A DNA stretch of 64,000 nucleotides from positions 992,001 through 1,056,000 of the forward strand of contig NZ_CP053439.1 of the NCBI RefSeq assembly GCF_000769405.2, read 5' to 3'. The stretch comes from Rhizobium brockwellii (GTDB taxonomy: Bacteria; Pseudomonadota; Alphaproteobacteria; Rhizobiales; Rhizobiaceae). Shown piece by piece: positions 52,369-61,958 of the stretch (its first letter is position 1; every line of letters starts with the position of its first letter). The translations under genes and the position numbers were made by a program. Below the pieces are notes generated by a model. The model saw only the letters and a list, made by a program, of their open reading frames with translations. It made no database searches and had not been told where the DNA came from.

Positions 52369-52423
52369 GCGGAATCGGCTTATTCAGGACATTGATTGAT
52401 TTGAAGCGGACAAAGGCGGACCG

Positions 52424-53095
52424 ATGCGCATCCTGGTAGTCGAAGACGACGTTAATCTGAACCGGCAGCTGGCCGACACGCTGAAGGAGGCGGGCTATGT
52501 CGTCGACCAGGCGTTCGATGGCGAGGAAGGCCATTTCCTCGGCGACACCGAACCCTATGACGCCATCATCCTCGATATCGGCCTGCCGGAGTTGGACGGG
52601 GTCACCGTTCTAGAAAAATGGCGTGGCGCCGGCCGCGGTGTGCCGGTGCTGATCCTGACGGCGCGCGACCGCTGGAGCGACAAGGTCGCCGGCATCGATG
52701 CCGGTGCCGACGACTACGTCACCAAGCCCTTCCATGTCGAGGAAGTGCTGGCCCGCCTTCGGGCGCTGATCCGGCGTGCGGCCGGGCATTCCTCATCCGA
52801 GATCATCTGCGGGCCGGTGCGGCTCGATACCAAATCCTCGAAGGCGACGGTCAACGGCGCGACGCTGAAGCTGACCTCGCACGAATATCGCCTGCTTTCC
52901 TATCTCATGCATCACATGGGCGAGGTCGTCTCGCGCACCGAACTGGTCGAGCATATGTACGACCAGGATTTCGACCGTGATTCCAACACGATCGAGGTCT
53001 TCGTCGGCCGCCTGCGCAAGAAAATGGGAGTCGACCTGATCGAAACGGTGCGCGGTCTCGGTTACCGCATCCAAGCGCCGAAACATGCGAATTAA
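52424..53095 (+). CDS. feuP: Two-component response regulator FeuP (OmpR/PhoB family)
   Basis: A 223-residue regulator. The receiver has the acidic pair VEDD, the phospho-accepting Asp in YDAIILDIGLPELDG (D51) and the Lys in YVTKPFHVEEVL; the C-terminus is a winged helix (LTSHEYRLLSYLMHHMGEVVSRTELVEHMYDQDFDRDSNTIEVFVGRLRKKMG). The sequence is close to S. meliloti FeuP, which controls genes for cyclic glucan export (ndvA) and osmotic adaptation and is needed in symbiosis. It overlaps feuQ by 11 bases. Confidence 0.9.
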   Translation: MRILVVEDDVNLNRQLADTLKEAGYVVDQAFDGEEGHFLGDTEPYDAIILDIGLPELDGVTVLEKWRGAGRGVPVLILTARDRWSDKVAGIDAGADDYVTKPFHVEEVLARLRALIRRAAGHSSSEIICGPVRLDTKSSKATVNGATLKLTSHEYRLLSYLMHHMGEVVSRTELVEHMYDQDFDRDSNTIEVFVGRLRKKMGVDLIETVRGLGYRIQAPKHAN

Positions 53096-54488
53096 GTCGC
53101 TCACCGCACGTGTGTTGCTGCTGACCACGGTCTGGTCGACGGTGGCGCTGGTGGTGATCGGCCTCTTGATCTCCACCCTCTACCGCAAGAGCGCCGAACG
53201 CGGTTTCCAGGATCTGTTGCGGGCGCAGCTCTACAACGTCATCAATTCGGTGACGATCGGCGATCAGGGCGCTCTCAGCGGCAGTCCGCAGCTTGGCGAC
53301 CTGCGTTTTGCCCAGCCGAAGACCGGTTGGTACTGGGTGGTGGAGCCGCTCGGCACCTATACGACCGCGCCGCTGGTGTCGCCTTCGCTCGGCTCGGCGC
53401 TCATCCCGGTTCCCTCCGTCGTAGAGGCGCCCTTCGACAAGAATTACGAGCGCTACTATCAGGTGACGGATGCCTCCGGGAACCGCGTGCAGGTGGCCGA
53501 AACCGAAGTGGTGCTCGATACCGACGGCCGCGCGGCGCGCGTCCGCGTCACCGGCAATGTCGATGTCGTCGAGGACGACGTGCGCACCTTTTCGCACAGC
53601 CTCTATCTGGCGCTCGCCGGTTTCGGTGTCGGCAGCCTGATCGTCAACGCGCTGGCGATTCTCTACGGCCTGAAGCCGCTCGACAAGGCACGTGCCGCAT
53701 TGGAGCGCATCCGCGCCGGCGAGAGCGAACAGCTGAAAGGCGACTTTCCGCGCGAAATCCTGCCGCTCGCCAACGAGGTGAACGCGTTGATCGACAGCAA
53801 CCGGCGCATCGTCGAGCGGGCCCGCATGCAGGTCGGCAATCTGGCGCATTCGCTGAAAACGCCGATCGCCGTGCTTCTCAACGAGGCGCGCGTCCTGGAG
53901 AAATCCCATGGTGAGCTGGTGCGCAGCCAGGCGGAAGCGATGCAGGGGCAGGTGCAGTCCTATCTCAATCGGGCGCGCATCGCCGCGCAGCGCGAATCCG
54001 TGCTCGCCCGCACCGATGCCGAGCCGGCGCTCGAGCGGCTGGTGCGCGTCATGCGCCGGCTGAACGTCGATACCGAATTCGATCTCGTCGTCTCGCCGCC
54101 GCATCTGGCCGTTGCCATGGAGCAGCAGGATCTCGAGGAGACCGTCGGCAATCTCCTGGAAAATGCGGCGCGTTTTGCCAAAAGCCGGGTGCGGCTTTCG
54201 GCCGTCGAGGCCGGCGAGGATGTGAAGGGAGTTGAGGCGAGCGCTCGCCGCCACTGGGTGGAACTCGCCGTCGAGGATGACGGGCCGGGCCTGGAACCGG
54301 ACCAGATCCGCGAGGCGCTGAAGCGCGGCCGCCGGCTTGACGAAAGCAAGCCTGGAACCGGGCTCGGCCTTTCGATCGTCACCGAGATTTCCAACGAATA
54401 CCAGGGACGGCTCGAGCTTTCCCGCGGTGAATGGGGTGGGCTGAAGGCGAAGCTTATCCTGCCTGGCGTCACAAAGGATGTTGCATGA
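53085..54488 (+). CDS. feuQ: Sensor histidine kinase FeuQ
   Basis: A 467-residue inner-membrane kinase. Two helices (about 9-30 and 170-195) enclose a periplasmic sensor domain of about 140 residues. HAMP-like segment follows; the H-box is variant (MQVGNLAHSLKTPIAVLLNEAR, His near 254), as in PhoQ-type kinases. N-box EETVGNLLENAARFAKSRV and G-boxes DDGPGL and GTGLGLSIVTEI are intact. The ATG lies inside feuP. The periplasmic domain is the expected contact of FeuN. Confidence 0.9.
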   Translation: MRIKSLTARVLLLTTVWSTVALVVIGLLISTLYRKSAERGFQDLLRAQLYNVINSVTIGDQGALSGSPQLGDLRFAQPKTGWYWVVEPLGTYTTAPLVSPSLGSALIPVPSVVEAPFDKNYERYYQVTDASGNRVQVAETEVVLDTDGRAARVRVTGNVDVVEDDVRTFSHSLYLALAGFGVGSLIVNALAILYGLKPLDKARAALERIRAGESEQLKGDFPREILPLANEVNALIDSNRRIVERARMQVGNLAHSLKTPIAVLLNEARVLEKSHGELVRSQAEAMQGQVQSYLNRARIAAQRESVLARTDAEPALERLVRVMRRLNVDTEFDLVVSPPHLAVAMEQQDLEETVGNLLENAARFAKSRVRLSAVEAGEDVKGVEASARRHWVELAVEDDGPGLEPDQIREALKRGRRLDESKPGTGLGLSIVTEISNEYQGRLELSRGEWGGLKAKLILPGVTKDVA

Positions 54489-54606
54489 GCAACTGCTTGA
54501 TGTCACAAAGATACTGGCAAATGTATAGCATGCTTTGCCTTAATGCTGACACGGGGACGCTGCACTTCGATCGGCTGAAATTGACCCCTGATCGTGGTTC
54601 GACGCA

Positions 54607-55029
54607 ATGATTTTACGCTCGCAAGGCATGATCGCTTCCGCTCTTCTCGTCGCCGTCGCGCTGTCCGGCTGCACGACGACGAAGAGTGCCGCTTCGCGCG
54701 GCATTTTTTCGAGCAAGCCCTCCGCATCGGCCGCCTTCATCACCGCGCTGCAGGGCGGCATTGTCGGCCGCAGCGGCGTGAGCTTGACCGACAGCGATAA
54801 GCAGCGGGCGCTCGAGGCGGAATATCGGGCGCTGGAAGGGGCCGCCGTCGGCCAGCCGGTGCTCTGGACCGGCAAGGACGTCACCGGTAAGGTCGTCGCG
54901 GCCGCACCCTATCAGGTCGGCTCGCAGAACTGCCGGCAATATACCCATACGCTGACCGTCGACGGTAAGGACACGGTGGTGCGCGGCGCTGCCTGCCGCA
55001 ATGACGACGGAAGCTGGTCGCCGCTCTGA
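54607..55029 (+). CDS. Surface-antigen-like outer membrane lipoprotein
   Basis: A 140-residue lipoprotein. The signal ends in the lipobox ALSGC (Cys about 22). The mature part has the RT0821/Lpp0805-like pattern: FITALQGGIVGRSGVSLTDSDKQRALEAEYRALEGAAVGQPVLW and CRQYTHTLTVDGKDTVVRGAACRNDDGSW. Members are rickettsial and rhizobial surface proteins of unknown role, related to the 17-kDa antigen family. It follows feuQ by 118 bases. An ATG seven codons downstream is a possible start. Confidence 0.82.
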   Translation: MILRSQGMIASALLVAVALSGCTTTKSAASRGIFSSKPSASAAFITALQGGIVGRSGVSLTDSDKQRALEAEYRALEGAAVGQPVLWTGKDVTGKVVAAAPYQVGSQNCRQYTHTLTVDGKDTVVRGAACRNDDGSWSPL

Positions 55030-55183
55030 ATTGCGGCCAATAGAGCGCCGCGCGTCCGACAGGACGCGCCAAGGACGCTCTGTAGCTTTAAACCAGCGCA
55101 CAGGGATTATGTGCTAACCTCAAATCTTCGTCATTCCGGCTTTGGCAGTTGGAATGAAGACGCGCTTCACGTATTTGGGCGAC

Positions 55184-56383
55184 ATGCTGTTCTGGATTCT
55201 CGTTGCCGCTTTGACGGCAGCCCTCGCCGTCATCCTGCTCTACCCCCTTCTGCGCGGAGCGAAGGCGGCGGATAATATCCGTGCGGGCGAGGCGGCGGTC
55301 TATCGCGATCAGTTGCGCGAACTCGACCGCGATCTCGATGGCGGGCTGATCACCCCGGAGGAGGCCGATTACGCCAGGGCGGAAATCGGCCGGCGGCTGA
55401 TCGCCGTCTCTGCCGACGAGCCGGCTCAGACGCCGAAACCCGCCCGGCATCATCGTTTCACCGAAGCCTTCGTTCTCCTGGTCCTGCCGGTTCTCGGGCT
55501 CTGTCTTTATTTGACGACGGGCAGGCCGGACCTGCCCTCGCAGCCGCTGGAAGCGCGGCTGGAAAACCCTGGCAACGACGTGGCGGTGCTGATCACCAAG
55601 GCGGAACGGCACCTGGCGGTGAACCCCGATGACGGCAAGGGCTGGGACGTGCTGGCGCCGATCTATTTCCGCACGATGCGCGTCAACGACGCGCAACTGG
55701 CCTATCGTAATGCCATCCGGCTTCTCGGCCCGAGCCCCGTCCGGCTCGATGGCCTTGCCGAGACGCTGATGGCGGTCTCCGACGGCGTGGTGACGGAGGA
55801 GGCGCGGCAAGTGCTGGAACAATCGCTGACGCTGGAGCCTGACAATCCGCGTGCCCGCTTCTACATCGCCCTCAGCATGGAGCAGGCGGGACGGCCAAAC
55901 GAGGCGCGCCAGGCTTTCGAGACGCTGGCAAAACAATCACCCGCCGATGCGCCCTGGCTGCCGTTGGTCAACGAGCATATCGCCATGAACGGCGGCGCTA
56001 AGGCAGGCGCCGATCCGGCTGCCCCGGGCGCCAATCTGGCTGCCCCGGGCGCCAATCTGGCTGCCCCGGGCGCCAATCCGGCTGCCCCGGGCAATCCCAC
56101 GCAGCAAGATGTGGCAGCGGCCGAGACGATGAACGCCGGCGACCGGCAGCAGATGATCCGCGGCATGGTCGAGAGCCTCGATGCCAAGCTCAGCGAGGAT
56201 CCGAACAATTTCGAGGGATGGATGCGGCTCGTCCGCTCTTACGCCGTATTGAACGACAAGGATCGCGCCGCCGGCGCCCTGAAACGCGGGCTTGCGGCCT
56301 TTCCGCCGCCTGGCGAACAGGGCAGGCAATTGCTGGCGCTTGCCAGGGAACTCGGCATAGCCACGGAGGAAGCGACGCAATGA
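55184..56383 (+). CDS. cycH: Cytochrome c maturation protein CcmI/CycH
   Basis: A 399-residue inner-membrane protein that presents apocytochrome c to the heme ligase. Two helices ([24 protein letters not shown] and [19 protein letters not shown]), the family block [34 protein letters not shown], then TPR repeats in the periplasm (about 125-255 and 320-390). A tandem repeat interrupts the TPR part. The ATG at the first helix is chosen over an upstream ATG at 55142. First gene of the cycHJKL operon. Confidence 0.9.
   Translation: MLFWILVAALTAALAVILLYPLLRGAKAADNIRAGEAAVYRDQLRELDRDLDGGLITPEEADYARAEIGRRLIAVSADEPAQTPKPARHHRFTEAFVLLVLPVLGLCLYLTTGRPDLPSQPLEARLENPGNDVAVLITKAERHLAVNPDDGKGWDVLAPIYFRTMRVNDAQLAYRNAIRLLGPSPVRLDGLAETLMAVSDGVVTEEARQVLEQSLTLEPDNPRARFYIALSMEQAGRPNEARQAFETLAKQSPADAPWLPLVNEHIAMNGGAKAGADPAAPGANLAAPGANLAAPGANPAAPGNPTQQDVAAAETMNAGDRQQMIRGMVESLDAKLSEDPNNFEGWMRLVRSYAVLNDKDRAAGALKRGLAAFPPPGEQGRQLLALARELGIATEEATQ
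56018..56098 (+). repeat. 21-bp tandem repeat within cycH
   Basis: Three full copies and a fourth partial copy of a 21-base unit beginning GCTGCCCCGGGCGCCAATCT encode AAPGANL repeats in a Pro/Ala linker between TPR blocks. The units are almost identical, so the array is recent and probably varies in copy number. Confidence 0.9.
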
Positions 56384-56892
56384 CGCGCAAGCAGAAGCGC
56401 CTGGCGGTGATTGCCGGCGGCATGGGCTTCATCCTCGCCGCCGTGCTGCTGGTGATGTTCGCCTTCAGCCAGTCAGTCGCCTATTTCTACATGCCGGCGG
56501 ATCTCGCCAAGACGCCGGTGGCGCCGGAAACCCGCATCCGGCTCGGCGGCCTGGTCGGTGAGGGCAGTGTCGTGCGCGGCACCGGCTCAACGGTGGAATT
56601 TGCCGTCACCGACGGCAGCACCAATGCCGTGAAGGTCAAATATACCGGCATCCTTCCCGATCTCTTCCGCGAGGGCCAGGGCGTCGTCACCGAAGGCATG
56701 TTTGCCGCCGGGACCAACGTCTTCGTCGCCGACACCGTGCTTGCCAAGCACGACGAGACCTATATGCCGAAGGACGTCGCCGACAGGCTGAAATCCCAAG
56801 GGCTGTGGAAGGAAGGCCAAGGCCAGGAGAACCCTGGGAAGGAAGCTCAGGGAAAGCAAGCTCAGGGACAGGAAGTGAAGGCGACGCCATGA
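56380..56892 (+). CDS. cycJ: Heme chaperone CcmE/CycJ
   Basis: A 170-residue periplasmic heme chaperone anchored by an N-terminal helix ([23 protein letters not shown]). The heme-binding His is in [14 protein letters not shown] (near residue 126) followed by the conserved Tyr. The OB-fold part begins [28 protein letters not shown]. The C-terminal tail is long and rich in Gln/Gly/Lys ([12 protein letters not shown]). It overlaps cycH and cycK by four bases each (ATGA). Confidence 0.93.
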   Translation: MTRKQKRLAVIAGGMGFILAAVLLVMFAFSQSVAYFYMPADLAKTPVAPETRIRLGGLVGEGSVVRGTGSTVEFAVTDGSTNAVKVKYTGILPDLFREGQGVVTEGMFAAGTNVFVADTVLAKHDETYMPKDVADRLKSQGLWKEGQGQENPGKEAQGKQAQGQEVKATP

Positions 56893-58886
56893 TCATCGAG
56901 ATCGGCCATTACGCGCTGGTGCTGGCGCTGGCAACGGCGCTCATTCTCTCCATCGTTCCAGTGATCGGAGCCCGCCGTCATGACCGGGCGATGATGGATG
57001 TGGCGACGATCGGCTCGCTGGCGATGTTTGCGCTGGTGGCTTTCTCCTTCGGTGTGTTGACTTATGCCCATGTCGTCTCGGATTTCTCGGTCGAGAACGT
57101 CTGGGAGAATTCGCATTCGCTGGTGCCGCTGCTCTATAAATATTCCGGCGTCTGGGGCAATCACGAGGGATCGATGCTGCTCTGGCTGTTGATCCTGACG
57201 CTGTTCAGCGCGCTGGTCGCCGTCTTCGGCCGCAATCTGCCGGAGACGCTGAAGGCCAACGTATTGGCCGTGCAGGCCTGGATTTCGGTCGCCTTCACGC
57301 TGTTCATCCTGCTGACCTCCAATCCCTTCCTCCGTCTCGATCCGGCGCCGGCCGAGGGCCGCGATCTCAACCCGGTTCTTCAGGATGTCGGCCTCGCGAT
57401 CCATCCGCCGCTGCTCTATCTCGGTTATGTCGGCTTCTCCGTCTGCTTTTCCTTTGCCGTTGCGGCCCTTCTGGAAGGGCGCATCGACGCCGCCTGGGCA
57501 CGCTGGGTGCGGCCCTGGACGCTGGCTGCCTGGACCTTTCTGACGCTTGGCATCGCCATGGGCTCCTACTGGGCCTATTATGAGCTCGGCTGGGGCGGCT
57601 GGTGGTTCTGGGACCCGGTGGAAAACGCCTCCTTCATGCCGTGGCTCGCCGGCACCGCCTTGCTGCATTCGGCGCTTGTCATGGAAAAGCGCGAGGCGCT
57701 GAAGATCTGGACGGTGCTGCTCGCCATCCTCACCTTCTCGCTGTCGCTGATGGGCACCTTCCTGGTGCGCTCCGGCGTGCTGACCTCGGTGCATGCCTTT
57801 GCCAGCGATCCCTCCCGCGGCGTCTTCATTCTCTGCATTCTGCTGATCTTCATCGGCGGGGCGCTGTCGCTCTTCGCCTTCCGCGCGCCGAAGCTGTCGG
57901 CCGGCGGGCTGTTTGCGCCGATTTCGCGCGAGGGCGCGCTCGTCGTCAACAATCTGATCCTGACGGTCGCCTGCGGCACGGTGCTCACAGGCACGCTCTA
58001 TCCGCTGCTGCTGGAAACGCTGACCGGCGACAAGATTTCCGTCGGAGCGCCCTTCTTCAACCTGACCTTCGGCCTGCTGATGGCGCCGCTGGTCGTCATC
58101 GTGCCCTTCGGGCCGATGCTCGCCTGGAAGCGCGGCGATCTGCTGGGTGCCCTGCAGCGGCTCTATGTCGTCGCGGGTCTGGCCTTCCTTGCCGCAGTGG
58201 TCTTCTTCTACGTCCAACATGGCGGGCCGGTGCTTTCGGTGCTCGGCCTCGCTGCCGGGCTGTTCCTGATCCTCGGTGCGGTAGCCGATCTCTGGTACCG
58301 CGCCGGCATCGGCAAGGTGGCGGGCAGTCTCGCCTGGCGCCGGCTTTCCGGCCTGCCGCGTTCGGCCTTTGGCACGGCGCTCGCCCATGCCGGGCTCGGC
58401 GTCACCGTGCTCGGCATCGTTGCGGTGACGACCTTCCAAAGCGAGCATGTCATCGAGATGAAGCCGGGTGAGGTGACCGAGGCCGGCGGTTACAGTCTGC
58501 ATTTCGACGGCATGCAGCCGGCGACCGGGCCGAACTATACCGAGGACCGCGGCCACTTCACCATCCGGCGCGCCGGTGTCGTGGTTGCCGATACTTGGTC
58601 GGCCAAGCGCCTCTACACTGCCCGGCAGATGCCGACGACGGAGGCGGGTATCCTGACCTTCGGGCTTAGCCAGCTCTATGTCTCCCTGGGTGACGCCACC
58701 AAGGATGGCGGCATCGTCGTGCGCATCTGGTGGAAGCCGTTCATTCTCTGCATCTGGGGTGGAGCGGTGATCATGGCCTTTGGCGGCCTTGTCTCGCTCA
58801 GCGACCGGCGCCTGCGTGTCGGCGCCCCGCGCCGCAAGGCGAAGTCGGCAAAGCCGGCAGCTCCTGCAATGGAGCCGGCCGAATGA
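56889..58886 (+). CDS. cycK: Heme lyase subunit CcmF/CycK
   Basis: A 665-residue polytopic protein of the cytochrome c heme ligase. Conserved are [13 protein letters not shown] (about 98), [19 protein letters not shown] (about 172), the WWD domain [27 protein letters not shown] (about 236-262) and [37 protein letters not shown]. About 15 helices. A periplasmic segment before the last helix (about 518-610) is of normal size. ATGA overlaps at both ends. Confidence 0.94.
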   Translation: MIIEIGHYALVLALATALILSIVPVIGARRHDRAMMDVATIGSLAMFALVAFSFGVLTYAHVVSDFSVENVWENSHSLVPLLYKYSGVWGNHEGSMLLWLLILTLFSALVAVFGRNLPETLKANVLAVQAWISVAFTLFILLTSNPFLRLDPAPAEGRDLNPVLQDVGLAIHPPLLYLGYVGFSVCFSFAVAALLEGRIDAAWARWVRPWTLAAWTFLTLGIAMGSYWAYYELGWGGWWFWDPVENASFMPWLAGTALLHSALVMEKREALKIWTVLLAILTFSLSLMGTFLVRSGVLTSVHAFASDPSRGVFILCILLIFIGGALSLFAFRAPKLSAGGLFAPISREGALVVNNLILTVACGTVLTGTLYPLLLETLTGDKISVGAPFFNLTFGLLMAPLVVIVPFGPMLAWKRGDLLGALQRLYVVAGLAFLAAVVFFYVQHGGPVLSVLGLAAGLFLILGAVADLWYRAGIGKVAGSLAWRRLSGLPRSAFGTALAHAGLGVTVLGIVAVTTFQSEHVIEMKPGEVTEAGGYSLHFDGMQPATGPNYTEDRGHFTIRRAGVVVADTWSAKRLYTARQMPTTEAGILTFGLSQLYVSLGDATKDGGIVVRIWWKPFILCIWGGAVIMAFGGLVSLSDRRLRVGAPRRKAKSAKPAAPAMEPAE

Positions 58887-59338
58887 TGCGGCGTCTGCTC
58901 CTGGCTGTCGCTTTGCTGCTGATGGCGGCCCCCGCCTTTGCCGTCAATCCGGACGAGGTGCTGGCCGATCCGGCGCTCGAGGCGCGGGCCCGCACCCTTT
59001 CGGCGGAACTGCGCTGCATGGTCTGCCAGAACCAGTCGATCGACGATTCCAATGCCGATCTGGCCAAGGACCTGCGCCTGCTGGTGCGCGAGCGCATCAC
59101 CGATGGCGACAGCGACGAGGCGGTGCTGAACTATATCGTCTCGCGCTACGGCGAGTTCGTGCTGTTGAAGCCGCGTGTCAGCATGAAGACGGTGCTGCTC
59201 TGGGGCGCGCCGGTGCTGCTGGTGCTGGCCGGCGGGCTGTCGCTGCTGGTCTTTGCGCGCAAGAGAGCGGGCAAGCCGACCGGCAGCAAGCTGACGGCAG
59301 GCGAGCAAGCGCGGCTGAGCGAGCTTCTGAAGAAATAA
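58883..59338 (+). CDS. cycL: Cytochrome c maturation protein CcmH/CycL
   Basis: A 151-residue thiol protein. Signal peptide ([16 protein letters not shown]), the redox motif [28 protein letters not shown] (Cys pair RCMVC), and a C-terminal helix ([23 protein letters not shown]). It keeps apocytochrome c reduced at the heme ligase. Full length for the single-domain type found when CcmI is separate. Overlaps cycK by four bases and ends the operon; degP follows after 202 bases. Confidence 0.94.
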   Translation: MMRRLLLAVALLLMAAPAFAVNPDEVLADPALEARARTLSAELRCMVCQNQSIDDSNADLAKDLRLLVRERITDGDSDEAVLNYIVSRYGEFVLLKPRVSMKTVLLWGAPVLLVLAGGLSLLVFARKRAGKPTGSKLTAGEQARLSELLKK

Positions 59339-59540
59339 TCGACCCAGGCTGAGCCTGCAGGCGGGCATTTCTGGCCGCCAGCGAAGCCGGCGGCACGTTT
59401 GGCCAAAAGCAACATTACAAACATTACCAACTTTTCATTGGCCGGACAGTTCGCAGTAAGGTGCGGCGTCCTATATCTCTATTCATCGACTGATCCGGCG
59501 TCGCCGGTCTGAAGATTTAAGAACAAGAGAAGGTGCTCCA

Positions 59541-61136
59541 ATGCTCAAGAATTTCAACGGACGTCCGTCCCTCGCCACTGTGCTCAAGGCTTCTACCGTT
59601 GCCGGTATCGCAGCCGCTGTGCTCGCAACCGGCGTTCCGCTCGAAATCACCCGGTCTTATGCTGAAGCTGTCAAGGTTCAGGCGCCCGCCGTTCCGAGCT
59701 TTGCCAATGTCGTCGACGCCGTTTCACCGGCTGTCGTTTCCGTCCGGGTCGAAAATCGCGTCAATCCCGTCTCCGACAACAACAATGACGGCTTCTCCTT
59801 CGATTTCAACGGCCGCGGCTTCGACGACCTTCCCGACGATCATCCCCTGAAGCGGTTCTTCAAGCAGTTCGGCCAGGATCCGAATGATCAGCAGGGCCAT
59901 CAGCGGCGCTTCGGCCAGAACGGACCGAATGGTGGCCCGAATGGTCCGGGCGGCAAGGGTCGCCTCCGCCCCGTCGCCCAGGGCTCCGGCTTCTTCATCT
60001 CTGAGGACGGCTACATCGTCACCAACAATCACGTCGTTTCCGATGGTCAGGCTTTCGTCGCCGTCATGAAAGACGGTACCGAACTCGATGCCAAGCTGAT
60101 CGGCAAGGATCCGCGCACCGATCTCGCCGTGCTGAAGGTCGACGGCAAGGGCAAGAAGTTCACCTACGTCAACTGGGCCGACGACAACAATGTGCGCGTC
60201 GGCGACTGGGTCGTTGCCGTCGGCAATCCCTTCGGCCTCGGCGGCACGGTCACGGCCGGCATCGTCTCGGCTCGCGGCCGCGATATCGGTTCCGGTCCTT
60301 ATGACGATTATCTGCAGGTAGATGCCGCCGTGAACCGCGGCAACTCCGGCGGTCCGACCTTCAACCTCAGCGGCGAAGTCGTCGGCATCAACACCGCGAT
60401 CTTCTCGCCGTCGGGCGGCAGCGTCGGCATCGCCTTCGCCATTCCCGCCTCGACCGCCAAGGACGTCGTCGCAGATCTGATGAAGGACGGCCAGGTCTCG
60501 CGCGGCTGGCTGGGTGTCCAGATCCAGCCGGTAACCAAGGACATCGCCGAATCCATCGGCCTTTCCGAGCCGAGCGGCGCCCTGGTCGTTGCCCCGCAGG
60601 CCGGTTCACCGGGTGACAAGGCCGGCATGAAGGCCGGCGACGTCGTCACCGCGCTGAACGGTGAGACGATCAAGGATGCTCGTGACCTCAGCCGCCGCAT
60701 CGGCGCGATGCAGCCGGGCAGCAAGGTCGAGCTTTCGGTCTGGCGCGCCGGCAAGGCCCAGCCTCTCACCGTCGAACTCGGCACGCTGCCGGTCGACCAG
60801 AAGGATGCGTCCGCCGATGACAACAGCCAGCCGCAGCAGCCTGAGGCACCGGCTTCCGAGAAGGCGCTTGCCGATCTCGGCCTGACGGTCGGTCCTTCCG
60901 ATGACGGCAAGGGCCTGGCGATCACCGCCATCGATCCGGACTCCGACGCCGCCGACAAGGGCATCAAGGAAGGCGAAAAGATCACTTCGGTCAACAACCA
61001 GGAGGTCTCCAGCCCCGACGAGGTCGTCAAGGTTCTGAACCAGGCCAAGAAGGACGGCCGCACCCGCGCGCTATTCCAGATCCAGTCCAGTGAGGGGAGC
61101 CGCTTCGTGGCGCTTCCGATCAACGGCCAGGGCTGA
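59541..61136 (+). CDS. degP: Periplasmic serine protease DegP/HtrA (Do family)
   Basis: A 531-residue Do-type protease and chaperone. Signal segment at about 12-45 (VLKASTVAGIAAAVLATGVPL). The triad is intact: His in IVTNNHVVSDG, Asp in PRTDLAVLK, Ser in VNRGNSGGPTFNL. Two PDZ domains follow (about 300-390 and 440-520). The N-terminal region has a Gly/Asn/Pro-rich loop (RFGQNGPNGGPNGPGGKGRL). ATG behind GAGAAGGTGC. It degrades misfolded envelope proteins; its place after cycHJKL is the rule in rhizobia. Confidence 0.95.
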   Translation: MLKNFNGRPSLATVLKASTVAGIAAAVLATGVPLEITRSYAEAVKVQAPAVPSFANVVDAVSPAVVSVRVENRVNPVSDNNNDGFSFDFNGRGFDDLPDDHPLKRFFKQFGQDPNDQQGHQRRFGQNGPNGGPNGPGGKGRLRPVAQGSGFFISEDGYIVTNNHVVSDGQAFVAVMKDGTELDAKLIGKDPRTDLAVLKVDGKGKKFTYVNWADDNNVRVGDWVVAVGNPFGLGGTVTAGIVSARGRDIGSGPYDDYLQVDAAVNRGNSGGPTFNLSGEVVGINTAIFSPSGGSVGIAFAIPASTAKDVVADLMKDGQVSRGWLGVQIQPVTKDIAESIGLSEPSGALVVAPQAGSPGDKAGMKAGDVVTALNGETIKDARDLSRRIGAMQPGSKVELSVWRAGKAQPLTVELGTLPVDQKDASADDNSQPQQPEAPASEKALADLGLTVGPSDDGKGLAITAIDPDSDAADKGIKEGEKITSVNNQEVSSPDEVVKVLNQAKKDGRTRALFQIQSSEGSRFVALPINGQG

Positions 61137-61151
61137 TTCTCAAGAAAACAG

Positions 61152-61181
61152 GAGCCGTGCGGACGAGGGTCCGCGCGGCTC
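61152..61181 (+). terminator. Strong hairpin after degP, probable terminator
   Basis: GAGCCG-t-GCGGAC, loop GAGG, GTCCGC-g-CGGCTC, then GATTCTTCTG. The twelve base pairs with one mismatch begin 16 bases after the degP stop and end 31 bases before the next start. The T-content afterwards is moderate, so it may be only partial. Confidence 0.65.
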
Positions 61182-61211
61182 GATTCTTCTGACCTTTGAA
61201 GGATGATCGCG

Positions 61212-61958
61212 ATGAGCGCCGCCCCGCAGGAAGATGCTTTGAGCCTTGCCGAAACTCAGCCGGTGGGTAATGTCGGCCGCATGAAGATTCTCATCATCGA
61301 AGATGATCTCGAAGCCGCGGTCTACCTCACGAAAGCCTTTCGCGAGGCGGGCATCGTCGCCGATCACGCCAGCGACGGTGAGAGCGGCCTGTTCATGGGG
61401 TCGGAAAATACCTACGACGTCATCGTCATCGACCGCATGCTGCCGCGCCGCGACGGGCTTTCCGTCATCAGCGAGTTGCGCCGCAAGGCGATCCATACGC
61501 CGGTCCTCATCCTCTCCGCGCTCGGCCAGGTCGATGACCGCGTGACCGGTCTTCGTGCCGGCGGCGACGACTACCTGCCGAAGCCCTATGCCTTCAGCGA
61601 GTTGCTGGCGCGCGTCGAAGTGCTCGGCCGCCGCAAGGGCACGCCGGATCAGGACGTCGTCTATCGCGTCGGCGATCTCGAACTCGACCGGCTCTCCCAC
61701 GAGGTGCGCCGCGGCGGCAAGGAGATCCCGCTGCAGCCGCGCGAATTCCGCCTGCTGGAATATCTGATGAAGAATGCCGGTCAGGTGGTGACCCGCACCA
61801 TGCTGCTCGAAAATGTCTGGGACTATCACTTCGACCCGCAGACCAACGTCATCGACGTCCATGTCTCGCGTCTGCGCTCGAAGATCGAGAAGGACTACAG
61901 CCAGCCGCTCCTGAAGACCATTCGCGGCGCGGGGTACATGATCAAGGACGAGGGATGA
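61212..61958 (+). CDS. Two-component response regulator (OmpR/PhoB family)
   Basis: A 248-residue regulator with a 23-residue extension before the receiver. Receiver: IIEDDLEAAVYLTKAFREAG, Asp in YDVIVIDRMLPRRDG, Lys in DDYLPKPYAFSELL. C-terminal winged helix: LQPREFRLLEYLMKNAGQVVTRTMLLENVWDYHFDPQTNVIDVHVSRLRSKI. I start at ATG with AAGGA seven bases before it; the ATG at 61281 directly before KILIIEDD is an alternative. Overlaps the kinase gene by four bases (ATGA). Confidence 0.9.
   Translation: MSAAPQEDALSLAETQPVGNVGRMKILIIEDDLEAAVYLTKAFREAGIVADHASDGESGLFMGSENTYDVIVIDRMLPRRDGLSVISELRRKAIHTPVLILSALGQVDDRVTGLRAGGDDYLPKPYAFSELLARVEVLGRRKGTPDQDVVYRVGDLELDRLSHEVRRGGKEIPLQPREFRLLEYLMKNAGQVVTRTMLLENVWDYHFDPQTNVIDVHVSRLRSKIEKDYSQPLLKTIRGAGYMIKDEG

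Noticed and set aside
52905..54506. Antisense frame over feuP and feuQ
   Set aside because: No start signal and product without recognisable fold; the opposite strand has clear two-component motifs.
56862..58556. Long open frame (564 codons) antisense to cycK
   Set aside because: Shadow of a membrane-protein gene: the product is extremely rich in Arg, Glu and Gln and has no domain.
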